DNA from: Rotaria sordida
Lineage: Eukaryota > Rotifera > Eurotatoria > Philodinida > Philodinidae
Direction: 5' to 3'
DNA: 64,000 nucleotides
NCBI GenBank assembly: GCA_905250125.1
Contig: CAJNOL010001159.1
Coordinates: 1-64,000 of the forward strand
Shown here: one piece after another, positions 48,778 to 61,227 of the stretch
Layout of the letters: each line of letters opens with the position of its first letter
Position numbering within the stretch: position 1 is the stretch's first letter
Notes under the pieces: generated by a model
The model's database searches: none
What the model saw: the letters and a program-made list of their open reading frames with translations, nothing else
Told to the model about the DNA's origin: nothing
Made by a program: the position numbers and the translations under genes

Positions 48778-49473
48778 ATGCAACTTTCATTGATTTTATT
48801 ATTTATTCCTTTGACTTTTATCAATAGTCAATCTACAGCACCAATATGGCCAAATTATTTTACATATCAATGGACAATGGCGCATGTTTATGATGATATT
48901 CAATTGCCTCCTTATAGTACAATTCCAGTGTTAAATACAACTGTAGGTCGTGGTCGAACTTATTATGATTGGTCACTTCCAGCTATGATTGAATATTATT
49001 ATGATATATGTATTCCAATATTTGAAGCAACGAGCAATAATTTTACATGTAACTTTTTAAATGTGAATGAAATAGCTTATCTTGTTGTAACTGATCCTCG
49101 AGCAACTGGTCGACCACCATGTTGTATTTTTCAAAATCCATGGAATCCACCAGCACCAGATTTCTTACAAAAAGCACCTGGAGTTAAATACAATGGCACA
49201 GGTCTATTTTATACACGACCTGTTCGTTGGTGGGTTCTTGATGATCCGCAAGATCCAGCTGGTCCATTTGGTTATTCATTTTTTGAAGATACATGTAAAT
49301 CATCATCATCATTAACACCGGAAAATATGATGTGTACACCATCACAATTCTTTTTTCGAGCTACTACTGGTTTTGCTAGTCAATTTTTTGATAATTATAA
49401 AGTTGAAAAACCTGATCCAAGTGTTTTTACTGTTCCAGATTCATGTATTGATGCTCAACCATGCGATGTTTGA
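48778..49473 (+). CDS. Ependymin-related secreted glycoprotein
   Basis: Ependymin-related proteins are secreted (or lysosomal) glycoproteins that bind lipids and calcium. This intronless gene gives 231 residues. Residues 1-18 are a signal peptide (MQLSLILLFIPLTFINSQ). Family-like features are the early YDWSLPAMIEYYYD segment, a Cys-Cys block PPCCIFQNPWNPPAPDFL followed by YNG, W in PVRWWVLDD, ED-T-C, and the diagnostic tail SQFFDNYKVEKPDPSVFTVPDSC (vertebrate EPDR1 ends similarly with DPSVFTPPSTC). Asn-X-Thr sites (NTT, NFT, NGT) suggest glycosylation. Assignment rests on the tail and cysteine layout; the rest is diverged. Confidence 0.7.
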   Translation: MQLSLILLFIPLTFINSQSTAPIWPNYFTYQWTMAHVYDDIQLPPYSTIPVLNTTVGRGRTYYDWSLPAMIEYYYDICIPIFEATSNNFTCNFLNVNEIAYLVVTDPRATGRPPCCIFQNPWNPPAPDFLQKAPGVKYNGTGLFYTRPVRWWVLDDPQDPAGPFGYSFFEDTCKSSSSLTPENMMCTPSQFFFRATTGFASQFFDNYKVEKPDPSVFTVPDSCIDAQPCDV

Positions 49474-50095
49474 TAGTTTCTTTGATCTAATTTTAAATAA
49501 AGAGAAGACAAAAAATTCATCTCAATAATGTCATTCTAATAGATTCGCTTATAAGAAATTTCAATAATGATTAAATATAATAATAAAAAAAAAAAAAAAC
49601 TATAATTTTTTTTAGCGCGTTTCAGGTAGCATACATGTATGCTGTCAAATAGGTCAGCTTACTCATTTTTTTTTCTCTTTTATCTTAACCGATATTGTCT
49701 ATTATCAATAGAAAAGAAGCAAATTAAAGTATTCTCTCTCTGCTTGACACTGGGAATTCAATATGGCTATATCCCGATTGCGGATACTTTTTTCGATAAA
49801 TTAAAGAAAAATGGTCGCATTATAGAATCAACACAAGATTTACTATGTAAAAAAAAATTCATTAAAAACGAATTGAACTTCATATCGAAGTTACGATAAA
49901 AAAATTGATCATACAAGAACACGGAACTTTGTAACAATGTTTGAATAAAAATTGGACGACTCTTCAATTTTTAAAATTTTCGATTTATCTGTCAAAAAAG
50001 TCAAAGAACTCTCGAACGATTATTATATAGTGCTTCATATCCAAATTCATATTGAGAAATGTATACAAGTAAAAAGATAAAAATCTTATCATCAT
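49474..50095. other. Intergenic, no supported gene
   Basis: This region is AT-rich. A plus-strand open frame at about 49.64-49.90 kb has no recognisable domain and no splice partner. Confidence 0.45.
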
Positions 50096-50097
50096 CG

Positions 50098-50645
50098 ATG
50101 GATATTAAAAAAGAAAATATGTCATGATGTAAATATTGTCAGAAATTCTTTTCCTAATTATTTATATTTATGTTATCATATACAAATTATTCATTTAAAA
50201 GAAACTGATTGATATTGTAATAAATGGGAAGAAGTAAATATCTTTCTCTTTTGTTTTTTTCGTACAGATATTCGAGATAAAATCTTATACATGTAAACAT
50301 TGTGATTATCACAGTATGGTATCATTCATCAATTAAAGATCATTCGAATAAATCACTTACAACAGTGAGTATGAAGAAAAAGATCTTTGTTGCACAAAAA
50401 TATTGAATTTAATTCAATAAATTTCAATCGAGAAAACAAATAAAAACCAAAGCATTTTATTTCTATTGATACAAATCGATTTTTCTCATTTTTATTTCTA
50501 TGATCATTTATCGTATATTCCAACAATGATAAATGCAATATATCCTATTGATCAAAAACGATTTGAAATTGAGAAAATTTTAGATTTATCATTAAGTAAT
50601 AGTAAGAAAAGAAAGAAACGTTCGACTGACAATGACATAGTTTAA
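50098..50645 (+). pseudogene. Degenerate C2H2 zinc-finger-like locus
   Basis: Fragments in several frames resemble C2H2 fingers. CKYCQKFF (about 50127) is followed, after a frame change, by a YHIQIIH H-x3-H pattern. SYTCKHCDYHSMVS (about 50284) is followed, after another frame change, by IKDHSN. An open terminal segment ends QKRFEIEKILDLSLSNSKKRKKRSTDND-IV-stop, basic like a nuclear localisation signal. In-frame stops and frame changes between the parts point to a pseudogene. Unrecognised small introns are a less likely alternative. Confidence 0.4.
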
Positions 50646-50740
50646 TTAATTTATTTCTTTTTCTATATAAATATTTATATAAAATAAAAAGAAATGAAAG
50701 AAAATTTGCTTTGTTTTTGTCTTTCGTTTTTTTTGTTTTT

Positions 50741-53700
50741 CTATCGAATATTATTTGTTGGACGTATTAAAGCTGATAATTCTTCATCATGTTTTGATTT
50801 AAATGAACGATAAATAGCTAGAATAAGAAATGTTGCAAATAAAACGATAAATAACATTGAACAAAGCATAATCCATGTAAATTTTAATAGACCACCAGCA
50901 TATAATGGTCCAACAATTGTTGCTACATTTATAACAAAACGTTGAACACCTTGACCAATACCTTGTTCATCATTATTAATTTGTTGTGTAAATAAACTTG
51001 TACTTGTAACAACAATAAGTGGTAATGCAAGAATATCCAATGCAACAAATAGAAGAAATATAGGTAAATATTTTTGTGTACCTGGTTGTGAAAAAGGTAA
51101 AATAATAACAGCAATAAGACAAGCGAAACTAAGAAGTATATAACCAAATAAAAGTATTGATTGATCTTGAAATTTTTTTGTTATATAATGTAATAAAACA
51201 TAAACAAGTGTTATCTCAATACCAGCTATTGCAAATAAAATTGATACTTCTAATTCATGCCACTTAAATTGTCGATTTGTAAATGGTGTTAATGTTGTTT
51301 CAAGTGCTGTTTGATTAAAATATGCAATAAATGATGTTATTAGAAGAACCTAAAATTTGATCAATGAATTATGTTGTTGTTGTTGTTGTTTTTGTGAAAT
51401 AGAGACCTGCACTAGAGTCAACTAAATGTCTCATTAATAAACCAGATTTAACATAAGAAATTTTTTAAATTGTAAGTTTTATTCTTTGGTATTCACCGTA
51501 TAAACTAGTATATTTTTGAGATTCGATTGATGTCCCTTTGAGACCTACGCTCATAAAAAACAAATTGAAGTCAACCTTGACCCCAACTTTTCCTCACTTT
51601 TGTAAAGTCCTGAGAAGACATGACTAGAACCTTCAAAATACATCAGTTTGTGTAATGAATATAAAAGAATCTCTCGTGTTCAATCTACTTTGCTGATAGG
51701 CAATTTAGAGAGTTCCGACTGATCGTAAAAATGATTACGATGCAGATCTTTAGTGTTAAAGTGTAGGAGTAAAAATTTGCATTCCTCTCGCCTTCCACAA
51801 ATTGCGACTAACACTTTAGTAATACTGCCCTCCGCCTTGTAGCATCACAACAAGTTAAATAAAATACTTTTTTAAAAATATTATCGTATTTTTACTGATA
51901 TAGAGTCAGTGAGAAATCTAAGTAAAATGATATCAAAATATTATTTAGATTTTACAATAGAAAACAAAAACAAAATCATTTTGGATAAACATTATTTATC
52001 ACGTACTATTATCACCGGTTGTTTGCATATTGTATAAACACGTTTCAATGCTTGACTAAATGAATAATTATTTAACGGAGTTGATGAGACTTTATGATCA
52101 ACCTCAAAAAAAAAAAGAAAAAGAAAAATTAAGTATTTTTTCTTTTTGTTTTTTTTTTGCTATTCAATATAAACTTACTGATGACAATGGTGAATCAAAA
52201 AAGAAAAAAAGAGTCAAAATTGCGAGTATTAACCATAAGATTGCCATGAGTAAACCAGGTGAATTATACATGGTTACACGAATACCAAATAATACAAAAT
52301 TCATTTGTTTTAATAATATTGTAAAGCATGGACCTACTAAAAGACCTATTTGACGACATCCTATAAATAAAACAAAGTTAATAAATTTTCTTTTCTTGTT
52401 TTCTTGATTGTATTACCAAGTACTTTTGATAAAAGTTGTGTACGAGTTTTTGGTGTTGACCGTCTTGATATTTCTGCTAATAATGGTGGCTGAAAAACAG
52501 ATTATAAAAAAGGTAATATTTATATGTAAGATGTCAACGATTCGAAATCTGAGCAAAAACGTTTTTTATCCTGGTTGAATAGAGCACATCGAGTTATCTA
52601 TAATAGCATTATTTTTGACACAGTCAGACAATGTTTTTGTATTGAAACTTAAGTTTTTAAAAAAACAAAAAAATCAGGAGAATTCTATAAAAGTTGAAAT
52701 ACACCTACTCAATAGTCTCAATATTTATTCAAATATTTTTTCCAATTTAATTCGTCATATAGGAAAAAACTTATGCATTCTTTTCAAAAAAAAATATTTA
52801 TTTCATTGTTAAGAAAATCGATTTTTTTCCAACACCATAGATACGAATTTGTATTTTAAGATTCTGATCATCAAAATTTTAGTTAAATATCATATTTAGA
52901 ATCAGCACAAAAATTTTCATCGAATAGTATATTCAATATTTAAAATTAATTTTCCTCAAAACTCCGACGTTGAAAGAAGCACAAGTGTGAGTATTCGAAA
53001 ATAATAGTAAGAGAGTATAAGGACTAAAATTTGATGAAAATTAATTTTCAGTATTGAATATATTATTCAATGCAGATTTTTTATATCGATTTTGAATATA
53101 ATATTCGTCTAAAGTTTGTGATGATAAAAATCTTATTTATGGCGTTGTTTCAATTTTTTCATAGGCTTTACAGATTTTTTTTTGTTAAACTTAAACTTTA
53201 TAACAAAATACATTGTTCGATTATATCAACAAACAATATTTTTATCGGTGACTTGAGGAGCTCGATTCAACTGTGATTAAAAAAAAAAACTTTTTTTTTT
53301 TTGCTCAAATTTCAACACCTTGAAAATAATTCTCTTACCACTAATCCCATTCCAATACCAGCAATTAATCGAGATATAACAACAATATAAATATTAATAC
53401 CAATAAAATAAAGTATATTACCAATTATCTTAAATAAAATACCAAATAGAACAAGTCGTTTTAATGAAATACCAATATCATTAAGATATCCAAGTATAAT
53501 GCCAGCAATTGCACCTGATAGAGCAAACACAGATAAAAGTATACCCATAACAAAACCACCATAATGATATCGCATAAATGTATTTATATAACCCCAAGCT
53601 GTAGGTAGAATAATTGCATAATCAATACCTAAAGATAAATTTTTCCTTGAGAAAAAAAATATTAAAAAAAAAAAATTTATTATACCAGTTAGAAAAGCAA

Positions 53701-53956
53701 TTATACCGATAATTATTAAAGTTAATATTCTTTCTCGACGTTCAATTGGTGTTAATATATTCATATGATTGTCTGAAATTTGATTAGATTTTTGATATTC
53801 ATCATTTTTTAAAATTGAATTTTGATTTATTCCTATTGAATTAGAAGATATTTGTTGCTTTGGCGCATTATCAATTGTTTCTAATAATTCATGATCTTTT
53901 TCTTCATTTATCGATTGTGCTATTTGTTGTTGATAATTTATATGATCAGTAGTCAT
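50741..53956 (-). CDS. Major facilitator superfamily transporter, MFSD8/CLN7-like
   Basis: Six exons join at 53686-53956, 53339-53628, 52417-52489, 52179-52360, 52008-52102 and 50741-51349. The first about 85 residues are a Gln/Asn-rich cytoplasmic tail. Twelve membrane segments are then expected. IDYAIILPTAWGYI starts the first, and the loop after helix 2 contains GYLNDIGISLKRLVLFG in the place of the MFS G-x3-D-R/K motif. ISRLIAGIGMG (helix 4) and EISRRSTPKTRTQLLSKVLG followed by QIGLLVGP (helix 5 region) resemble the SPX/MFSD8 branch. The C-half ends with a hydrophilic tail RSFKSKHDEEL. MFSD8 proteins are lysosomal, with a chloride-channel role reported. Substrate here is unknown. Two introns (51350-52007, 52490-53338) are long. 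Confidence 0.82.
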
Positions 53957-56900
53957 AATGAATCAAAAAAAAAATAAAAAAATAAAAATTTCTATAAGAA
54001 TACATATTCAATATAGACAAATATAGAAAAAAAAACGAAAAAAGAAGACTACATTTTTTTTGCCGGATAATTAACTAATATTCTTTCCTTTTTCTTTTCT
54101 TATCTCCTGCTTCCACCCAATCATCCTAATAAATATTCCTTACAGCATACTAATTCATATAAATCTTGTCTTGTCTATGTTAAAACAAAAACTAATCTCA
54201 ATGGAAAAAAAATTTTTTTTTTTTTTTTTTGTTCCATCGAGATTCTAATTATTAATAAACTAATGAATATTCGTATATGAAATGTTACTCGTGATAATTT
54301 ATTCTATGTTCATTTAGTTGGATGATTAATTATTGTCAGTAGTGACAAGCGGATTTTTCTAGATAAATACTCATTTTTTGTACTATGACCTTGATATTTA
54401 TAATAAATAAAGGATAAAAATCAATAACATATGGAAATGTATTATACGATAGGACGAAAATCTATTTCTAGTCGATTGTCTATCTATAATCAAATCTTGT
54501 CAATGATTAATCATCAATACCATCTGTACCTTTATCGCATGGAATAATCATGAAGAGATTTGTTTTTGTTCTTCATTTCAGGTGCCATTATACACGGGTT
54601 GTTAAAGAATCGAAAAAAAAAAGATTCGTTCTCATACATTTTACAAAATGTTTTATTCTTTTTTCTCTGTATGCTGCCATTACTACGACTATGAATATCT
54701 TTCATGGATGTAAGAGAGGGTGAAAAAGTAAAAGAACGCATACATATATCGATGATTGACAATAGCTTAGAAAAGAAAAAGGATAAAGAATAAGAGACAT
54801 TACCACTATCCTCATCGTATTAAATAACAACAACAAAAACTTGGAATCCAATGCACGTCGTTGATGATCAGAATAGCAAGAAGAAGAAAAAAAAGAGTTT
54901 GTCATCTATCAACTTCTATCATTTTGATTAATCTACATACGCATGAATGTCTAAATACGTTGGAACTATTACTATTTTGAAGCTTATACAATGACAGAAA
55001 AAAAAAACGTAAGAGAATAATTTTCTTTTTATCATAAAATGATAGACAAAGAATTTTCTAGGGCGATAGAAGCTAAAATCATTTCCGTTTTATTATCGCT
55101 GTTTAATGTATAGGAAGTGGCTTTGGTCAACAAAAGGCATACATGTAAGATTGACGAGTAGACTTTTTGATAAAAAAGAACTTAGACATTCTATCTTTCA
55201 TTATTATGCAATAGAATTTATTTACTTGTTCAAATAAAAACCATTTTTTTTTTGTAGAACTAAACAAGTGCTTAGTCACGAAGTATAATCAAATATAATA
55301 TTTAAATATTTGAACATAAAAGTACTATATAAAAGCATTTGTTGTGTTCTCATTAGAGAAGAACAAAAGTATATTCTATTTTTTTAAAAAGTCATATTCA
55401 ACAATATTTGGCTTAAAAATGAAAAATGAAAAATCATTTGTCACATTTATTTGATAAAAATTTCATTTTGTCGACGTAGTTATGGTAGGATCTAACATAA
55501 GTTTTATGTCTATGCTGATAGTATATAATATTAGTAATCATTTATAGCAATAAATTTGATAAGTTGTTTATTATAATTAGCAAACTTCACATGAAAGGAA
55601 AAGGATGACAGATGGTTTATATGTTTGATTATTGAAAGACATATATTTTATTGTTAAGTGACACATTGAAAAATGTCATATAATAAATGAAAATATATGA
55701 AAAAGTTTACAATATTGTCTTCAATAATGTAAATAGTGTTTTATATAATTTGATTTTATTATAAGATTAAAAAGCAGTTGAACCAATAATGTTCAATGAT
55801 TAAATATTCAAATAAGCATTGACTCAATTAAGTATTTTATTCAGAGTTTCTCTTCTGGAAGGACGAATATTTTATTTTGAGAGCACAGACACATAGTACA
55901 TAGTACAATAGCCGTAAACTCCGAAAGGGTCAACCCGATCTTTGGAGAGGTACCGTTCTCTCAGCCATTACACTGGATAAAATATTGTGCTTTTGGCGTT
56001 ATAATATAAATGAATTCAATTCTTTTTACAGAACTTTATGAAATAAACTCAAATATCCATAAAACATTCCTAACTACGTATTTACAATAATTAAATAAAA
56101 AAAAAAGATCGACAAGAAAGAAAAATAAATAGTTTACATTTTTCTTTATCATAACTGTTTATTTTTATAAAACTTAAAATCTATTTCAATTGACTAATCT
56201 CTGTAATCATTAGCAATATGATTTTCATCTAACTTAATAATCTGACGATTCTTATATTTGTCTACAATTGACATTGTCTCGTTTCTTTCTTTCCAATTAT
56301 TTATTAATATATACATATATAACTTTTCAATCTCTTTGACTATTAGTCCAAAGTATTTCAATGGCATTAATTATATTTATAGACTCTATACTTATAATTT
56401 TGTTTTTTGTCTGATGATAATGTATATCATTCATGAGAAATACTAATCGACATGAAGCAAAAAACCAAAAAAAAAGAATACTGCCGTGTCAATTAGTTTG
56501 ACTTGTCGCTGCCCATATCATAACATTAAGAAACTTATGGTTATATGTGATATCATATATAATTATAACTTATCTATCTTTATACTTAATTATGAAGTTA
56601 TTATTTTTATTGCTAGGTAAAGATTATCTTGATATGATTGTATTATGTATTTGTTACACAAGATTCAATTTGAATTGGTTTAAATATATTCTAAGACTAC
56701 ATTGTGTAGAGTGAGAAATTCGATAGGCAAAAAAACAATTAGTTAAAATAATCAATTTATAATTTTTTCTTATTACTAATTATATGAAAAAATCAATTAT
56801 CCAAATGCAGAAAATTGACAATGAACCTCTTCAAACTTTATTATTTATATCAGAAGAGTATGGAATGATACACAATCATTTTTGAATTGTATATACATAT

Positions 56901-59160
56901 CAAAATATTAGCAACTACTCAATATGAACCTTATTTTAGTGTCTGTTTTGATATTATATAGTACTATTAGTTTATTACTTTGCAAAGTAATAGCTATTTA
57001 AATACTATATACTATTTGTCGGAATAGTTCTCTAATACTGACTATTTTAAAGAACTGCTTTTGCATTCTTGTCTAAATGGTTTCACGTTATTTGAAAGAA
57101 ATAAAACATCAAGAACAAGTATTATCTTTTTCATCGATAGCATTCGTAAAGATGAAACCACACAATGATAAAACATCGTAGGAAAAAAGAAAACATTTTG
57201 ATGCATGTTAATACCCAATGTTCATAGATTTTGAATATCTATGACAAGGAAAAAATAATTCTATGTTATTTACCATGACATACTTATGAGATTAAATCCA
57301 AATAAATTTGAAGACTTGAATATGCAGTTAATAAACAGTTTGCATATATTATGTACTATTTTTTCCTATGAAAACTGCAGAAAAAAACAAAACAATATGA
57401 ATAATAGTATTGTATAATTTTTTATTTGCACAATTATTTGCTTCATTTATCTTGCTTGCTCTCTGAAGCAACAAAATATTACATTTCGAGTCAAAAGTTT
57501 CAACACATACATATAGCAGCATCTATCGACATAAATTTTCGCTTGTTAACTAGTATTACTGAAGAACCACAACAAATAGATCAAATACAAATAGGAATAT
57601 TTATTGTCTTTAAAGTGCGCTGGCAATCGATTAAATTGTTTTATTTTTTTAACACAACCGACTCGTTGAAATTATGATCTTGACTTGCAGTTCTTTTGAG
57701 AGAAAGAATTAACTATAACTCACTGAAGACATATGGTACGAAATTTATATAACTCTTGAAGTTTCTAATAGTAATAACTTTTATTTTGAATATGTCACGT
57801 TTCATAGACATTAATGTTAAAGAATAAAAGGAAGAAACCTTTCAAAATTATTCATATAATAACTCACAATGTTTTGATATTGAACAATCTCTATGCTTTG
57901 TTTTATTTGACTTTTTTCAATAAACATATGATTTCTTTACAAAAATTGATAAGTTTAATAATTTCTTATTTGAAATCATTATTTAACATAAACTGAAAGG
58001 CTTCTGAATTCGTGTAAAACTATTATTGGTGATAGAAAGACAGTATAAACTATAAACTTTTATTTTTATGCTATATTTCATATTTATTTATGTCGAGATA
58101 TTTTTTTTTACAGTTATATGAGATTAGTAGTTAACAAAACCTTTTCTTTAACAATTAATGATAATAATATAATGTAATATAATTTACAAATAAGAATTTT
58201 TGACTTGTTTTAGTTAGTACAGTCATCATCAGCTGTCAAGACATCCCTTGTGACGTTAGCTTAACTATTTATCAGGGAACAAATAATAACAACTAGAAAA
58301 TCAAATTATAACAACAAGGCATCGATTTTAATCTATAATATAAACTAATCCATATACATATACAAATATATCAATGGATATAATCTAGATTAAGATATAA
58401 ATATTTGTCTTTATATGAATAAATTATTGCATTCAAGTATATAATTCTACGATAACAATAATAACTGAATTTTAAAGAAAGAAGACTTGAATAATAGCAA
58501 AATCATAATAAAACCTACACTAACAAGTGAAGTCTTTAAATGACTGTCCTAACTAAAAAACAAAAAAGTTGAAAATTCCTATGTGTAAAAAAAATAATAT
58601 TAAACTGCATTATTATCATTAATTGTTTATCATTATATTCATATTATTTAAGTGTTTTTTTTTCTTGAGAGTCATTTTTGATATATTTTTAAACAAAAAT
58701 ATCAATTGAAAAGTACTAATTATTGATAGTTGATAAGAGTTAGTTAAAAGCAGTATAGAAAAGTAAATTTAGAATTCCGAGATAGAAAGCATTTAGTTTA
58801 CACCAAATTTAACTTTTGATACTTGGTAAACTTTTCGTGACTATAATCAATATATTTTACATGAACCAAGATCTTTATTATACAATGCAAAAGCATGATC
58901 TCAATATTTAGACCTATGATTTTGATAATGTGAAGACATTTATCAGCCGAAAGCTTTCGAACTCATTTTTCTAAATTCTTATAAGCATGAATATCAATAA
59001 AAACGAGCAAAATAAATCAGCTTCAGTGTCTGAAAAATTGATAAAACTCTGGTGGACCATAAAATTTCAATCGGACCATACCGATCTGATTCCAAATCTC
59101 TAACAAAGTGTACATCTAAATCACAAGAATCTTGCCTGAACAGACTATATCAGTAGTTTC
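53957..59160. other. Long gene-poor region
   Basis: Over 5 kb of AT-rich DNA holds no frame with family resemblance or matching splice sites. Short ORFs on both strands overlap one another. A 34-bp segment at 55832-55865 resembles 37729-37764. The interval 55.89-55.98 kb is noticeably less AT-rich but unreadable. No RNA gene was recognised by eye. Confidence 0.5.
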
Positions 59161-60076
59161 AAACTTGAAACTTGAATTCAATTCAGTTTTCAAGTTTCAA
59201 GTGAGTTTTCAATTTTCAACTTTCAACTTTCAACTTTCAATGAAAATATAAACATTTTCGAGATATTGATTCACTAGTGCAGATAATCTTTATATAGTGA
59301 TTGACTTTGAATGCTGATCTATTCAGATATATATTCATCCAACTTATCAACCCTTGCTCAACAAAATTCAAAAAATAAATAACTATTTACTATGTCTCCT
59401 ACATGTCTGGAAATGACTGGCTGCAAAAGGACTGATCGTGACGGGACTGATGAAGAAATGAGTGGCCAGTCCTTTCGCGGCGCCCACAGCAGCTGCGATG
59501 TGATGTATGTCGTAGCGTGGCCAGTCCTTTCGCGGCACCCACAGCAGCTGCGACGTGATGTATGTCGTAGTGTGGTCAGTCCTTTCGCGGCACCCACAGC
59601 AGCTGCAATGTGATGTATGTCGTAGCGTGGCCAGTCCTTTCGCGGCACCCACAGCAGCTGCGACATGATGTATGTCGTAGTGTGGCCACTCATTTCTCCA
59701 TCAGTCCCGTCGCGATCAGTCCTTTTGCAGCCAGTCATTTCCAGACATGTAGGAGACATAGTAAACAGTTATTTATTTTTTGAATTTTGTCGAGCAAGGG
59801 TTGATAAGTTGAATGAATATATATCTGAATGGATCAGCATTCAAAGTCAATCACTATATAAAGATTATCTGCACTAGTGAATCAATATCTCCAAAATGTT
59901 TATATTTTCATTGAAAGTGGAACGTTGAAACTTGAAAGTCGAAAATTGAAACTTGAAACTTGAAACTTGAAAGTTGAAAATTGAAACTTGAAAGTTGAAA
60001 TTTGAAATTTGAAACTTGAAACTTGAAAATTGAAACTTGAAAGTTGAAAATTGAATTGAATTCAAGTTTCAAGTTT
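59161..60076. mobile_element. Foldback element with long inverted arms and a 55-bp tandem core
   Basis: The left arm, about 59161-59470, and right arm, about 59682-60076, are inverted copies. Matching blocks run from AAACTTGAAACTTGAATTC at both extremes, through CACTAGTGCAGATAATC and TACATGTCTGGAAATGACTGG, to GACTGATGAAGAAATGAGTGGCC. The right arm is longer because its outer zone of CTTGAAA/GTTGAAA heptad-like repeats has expanded. The core holds four direct 55-bp repeats and is GC-rich. Overlapping frames read from both strands give the same peptide starts because of the symmetry; they are not genes. The structure matches foldback-type transposable elements. No transposase is present and no target duplication was identified. 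Confidence 0.8.
59462..59681. repeat. Four tandem 55-bp repeats
   Basis: Units start at 59462, 59517, 59572 and 59627, with a truncated fifth at 59682. Each begins GTGGCCAGTCCTTTCGCGGC and contains the palindromic CAGCAGCTGC, followed by ATGTATGTCGTAG. Units differ by only a few bases, so amplification was recent or the units are homogenised. GC content is far above the surroundings. Confidence 0.92.
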
Positions 60077-61227
60077 TACATATATGATTTTGAGTACGAA
60101 TTCAATTCCTACAAACGATGCCTCGAATTAAAATTCTGATGTTTTATTTTAAACATATTTATACTTCATGCGAACGAACTTAAACCTTGAGATGACAAAA
60201 ATAAAGTTTTGTAAATCAGTTCAAACATTCAAAAAACACTACATGTCTGCATGTAACATGATGCTAATCGAACAAGAGAGAACCATATTATGTCTTGATA
60301 TAATATTATAATCAATTGTTTTCAGTACTCTAGGCACGATGACTCATAAAAAGTTGCGCTTCAAAATACACGATTTCGAAAGCATTATTTTTATTCGTTT
60401 TTTCCAGTAGAAATTCATTATCAACTCCTATCAGAGAGCCTATGATGGCGCTGCTGCCGCCACTGCGACAGCGTCAGCAGCACGAGAGATGCTTCAAAAA
60501 ATACTATCGCGTCAGCTTTTTTTATTAGGAAGATTGTAAAGTTACATGGCTTTGCACCCGATTTGTGTGTCTACAAGTCTAACAGTCAGAATCATGGTGA
60601 ATCTATTAGATACAAACTGATTGTGCTAATTAAGCACAGTAACAGAAGAAATTTTCTAAGAATTTCTCGAAAACCATCGTGGCACCGACAGATTGTTCAG
60701 CCGTGATGAACATATATGATTCGTATTGATCATTTTGTTTACTATGATCAGTTTCATTAACAGTTGTACACATAAGGTTAAATATAAATTAAGTTGAATC
60801 TAAACTTTGTATGCAATACTTTTATCATATTCAATATCATCGATAAAAACTTTGGAACTTCATTCATATTATGAATTAGTTAAATTGCATTTATCTCTTA
60901 AATGAAATGAGTCTTTCCTGAAATGAAAATAATAAGATATGTATATCAATAATTCTTTAATAATATAAGATAGATATTGACTTGTAATAACTGTAAAATT
61001 CTGTTGATATATTGCGTGAGTATTCTAACATATTTTATATATTAATCAGATTTGTTTATAGAATTTTAAAAGAAAATATCGAAATGATGTAGATGAAAAG
61101 AAAACTGAAATATATTGTATACTTTCTAATATTCAATAATGATCAAATTAGATTTTAATCATTTTTCTTATTCACAAACTTCTTTGTTTTTTTTCTCTCT
61201 TAAAGATTTCATAAAATAAATTAATTT
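60077..61227. other. Intergenic, small GC-rich patch
   Basis: No gene was found. A short GC-rich patch at about 60442-60485 contains GCTGCTG and CAGCAGC as an inverted pair and may be a remnant of another element. Confidence 0.45.

Noticed and set aside
49639-49899. Plus-strand 86-codon ORF
   Set aside because: It starts in a T-rich low-complexity run, has an overlapping opposite-strand frame, and shows no recognisable family or splice partner.
59358-59877. Overlapping ORFs on both strands of the foldback (MSPTCLEMTGCK...)
   Set aside because: They arise from inverted and tandem repeats and mirror each other on both strands; no codon-level constraint or family match.
60420-60500. GC-rich patch considered as a structured RNA
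   Set aside because: Only one short inverted pair is visible, with no promoter boxes or known RNA fold.
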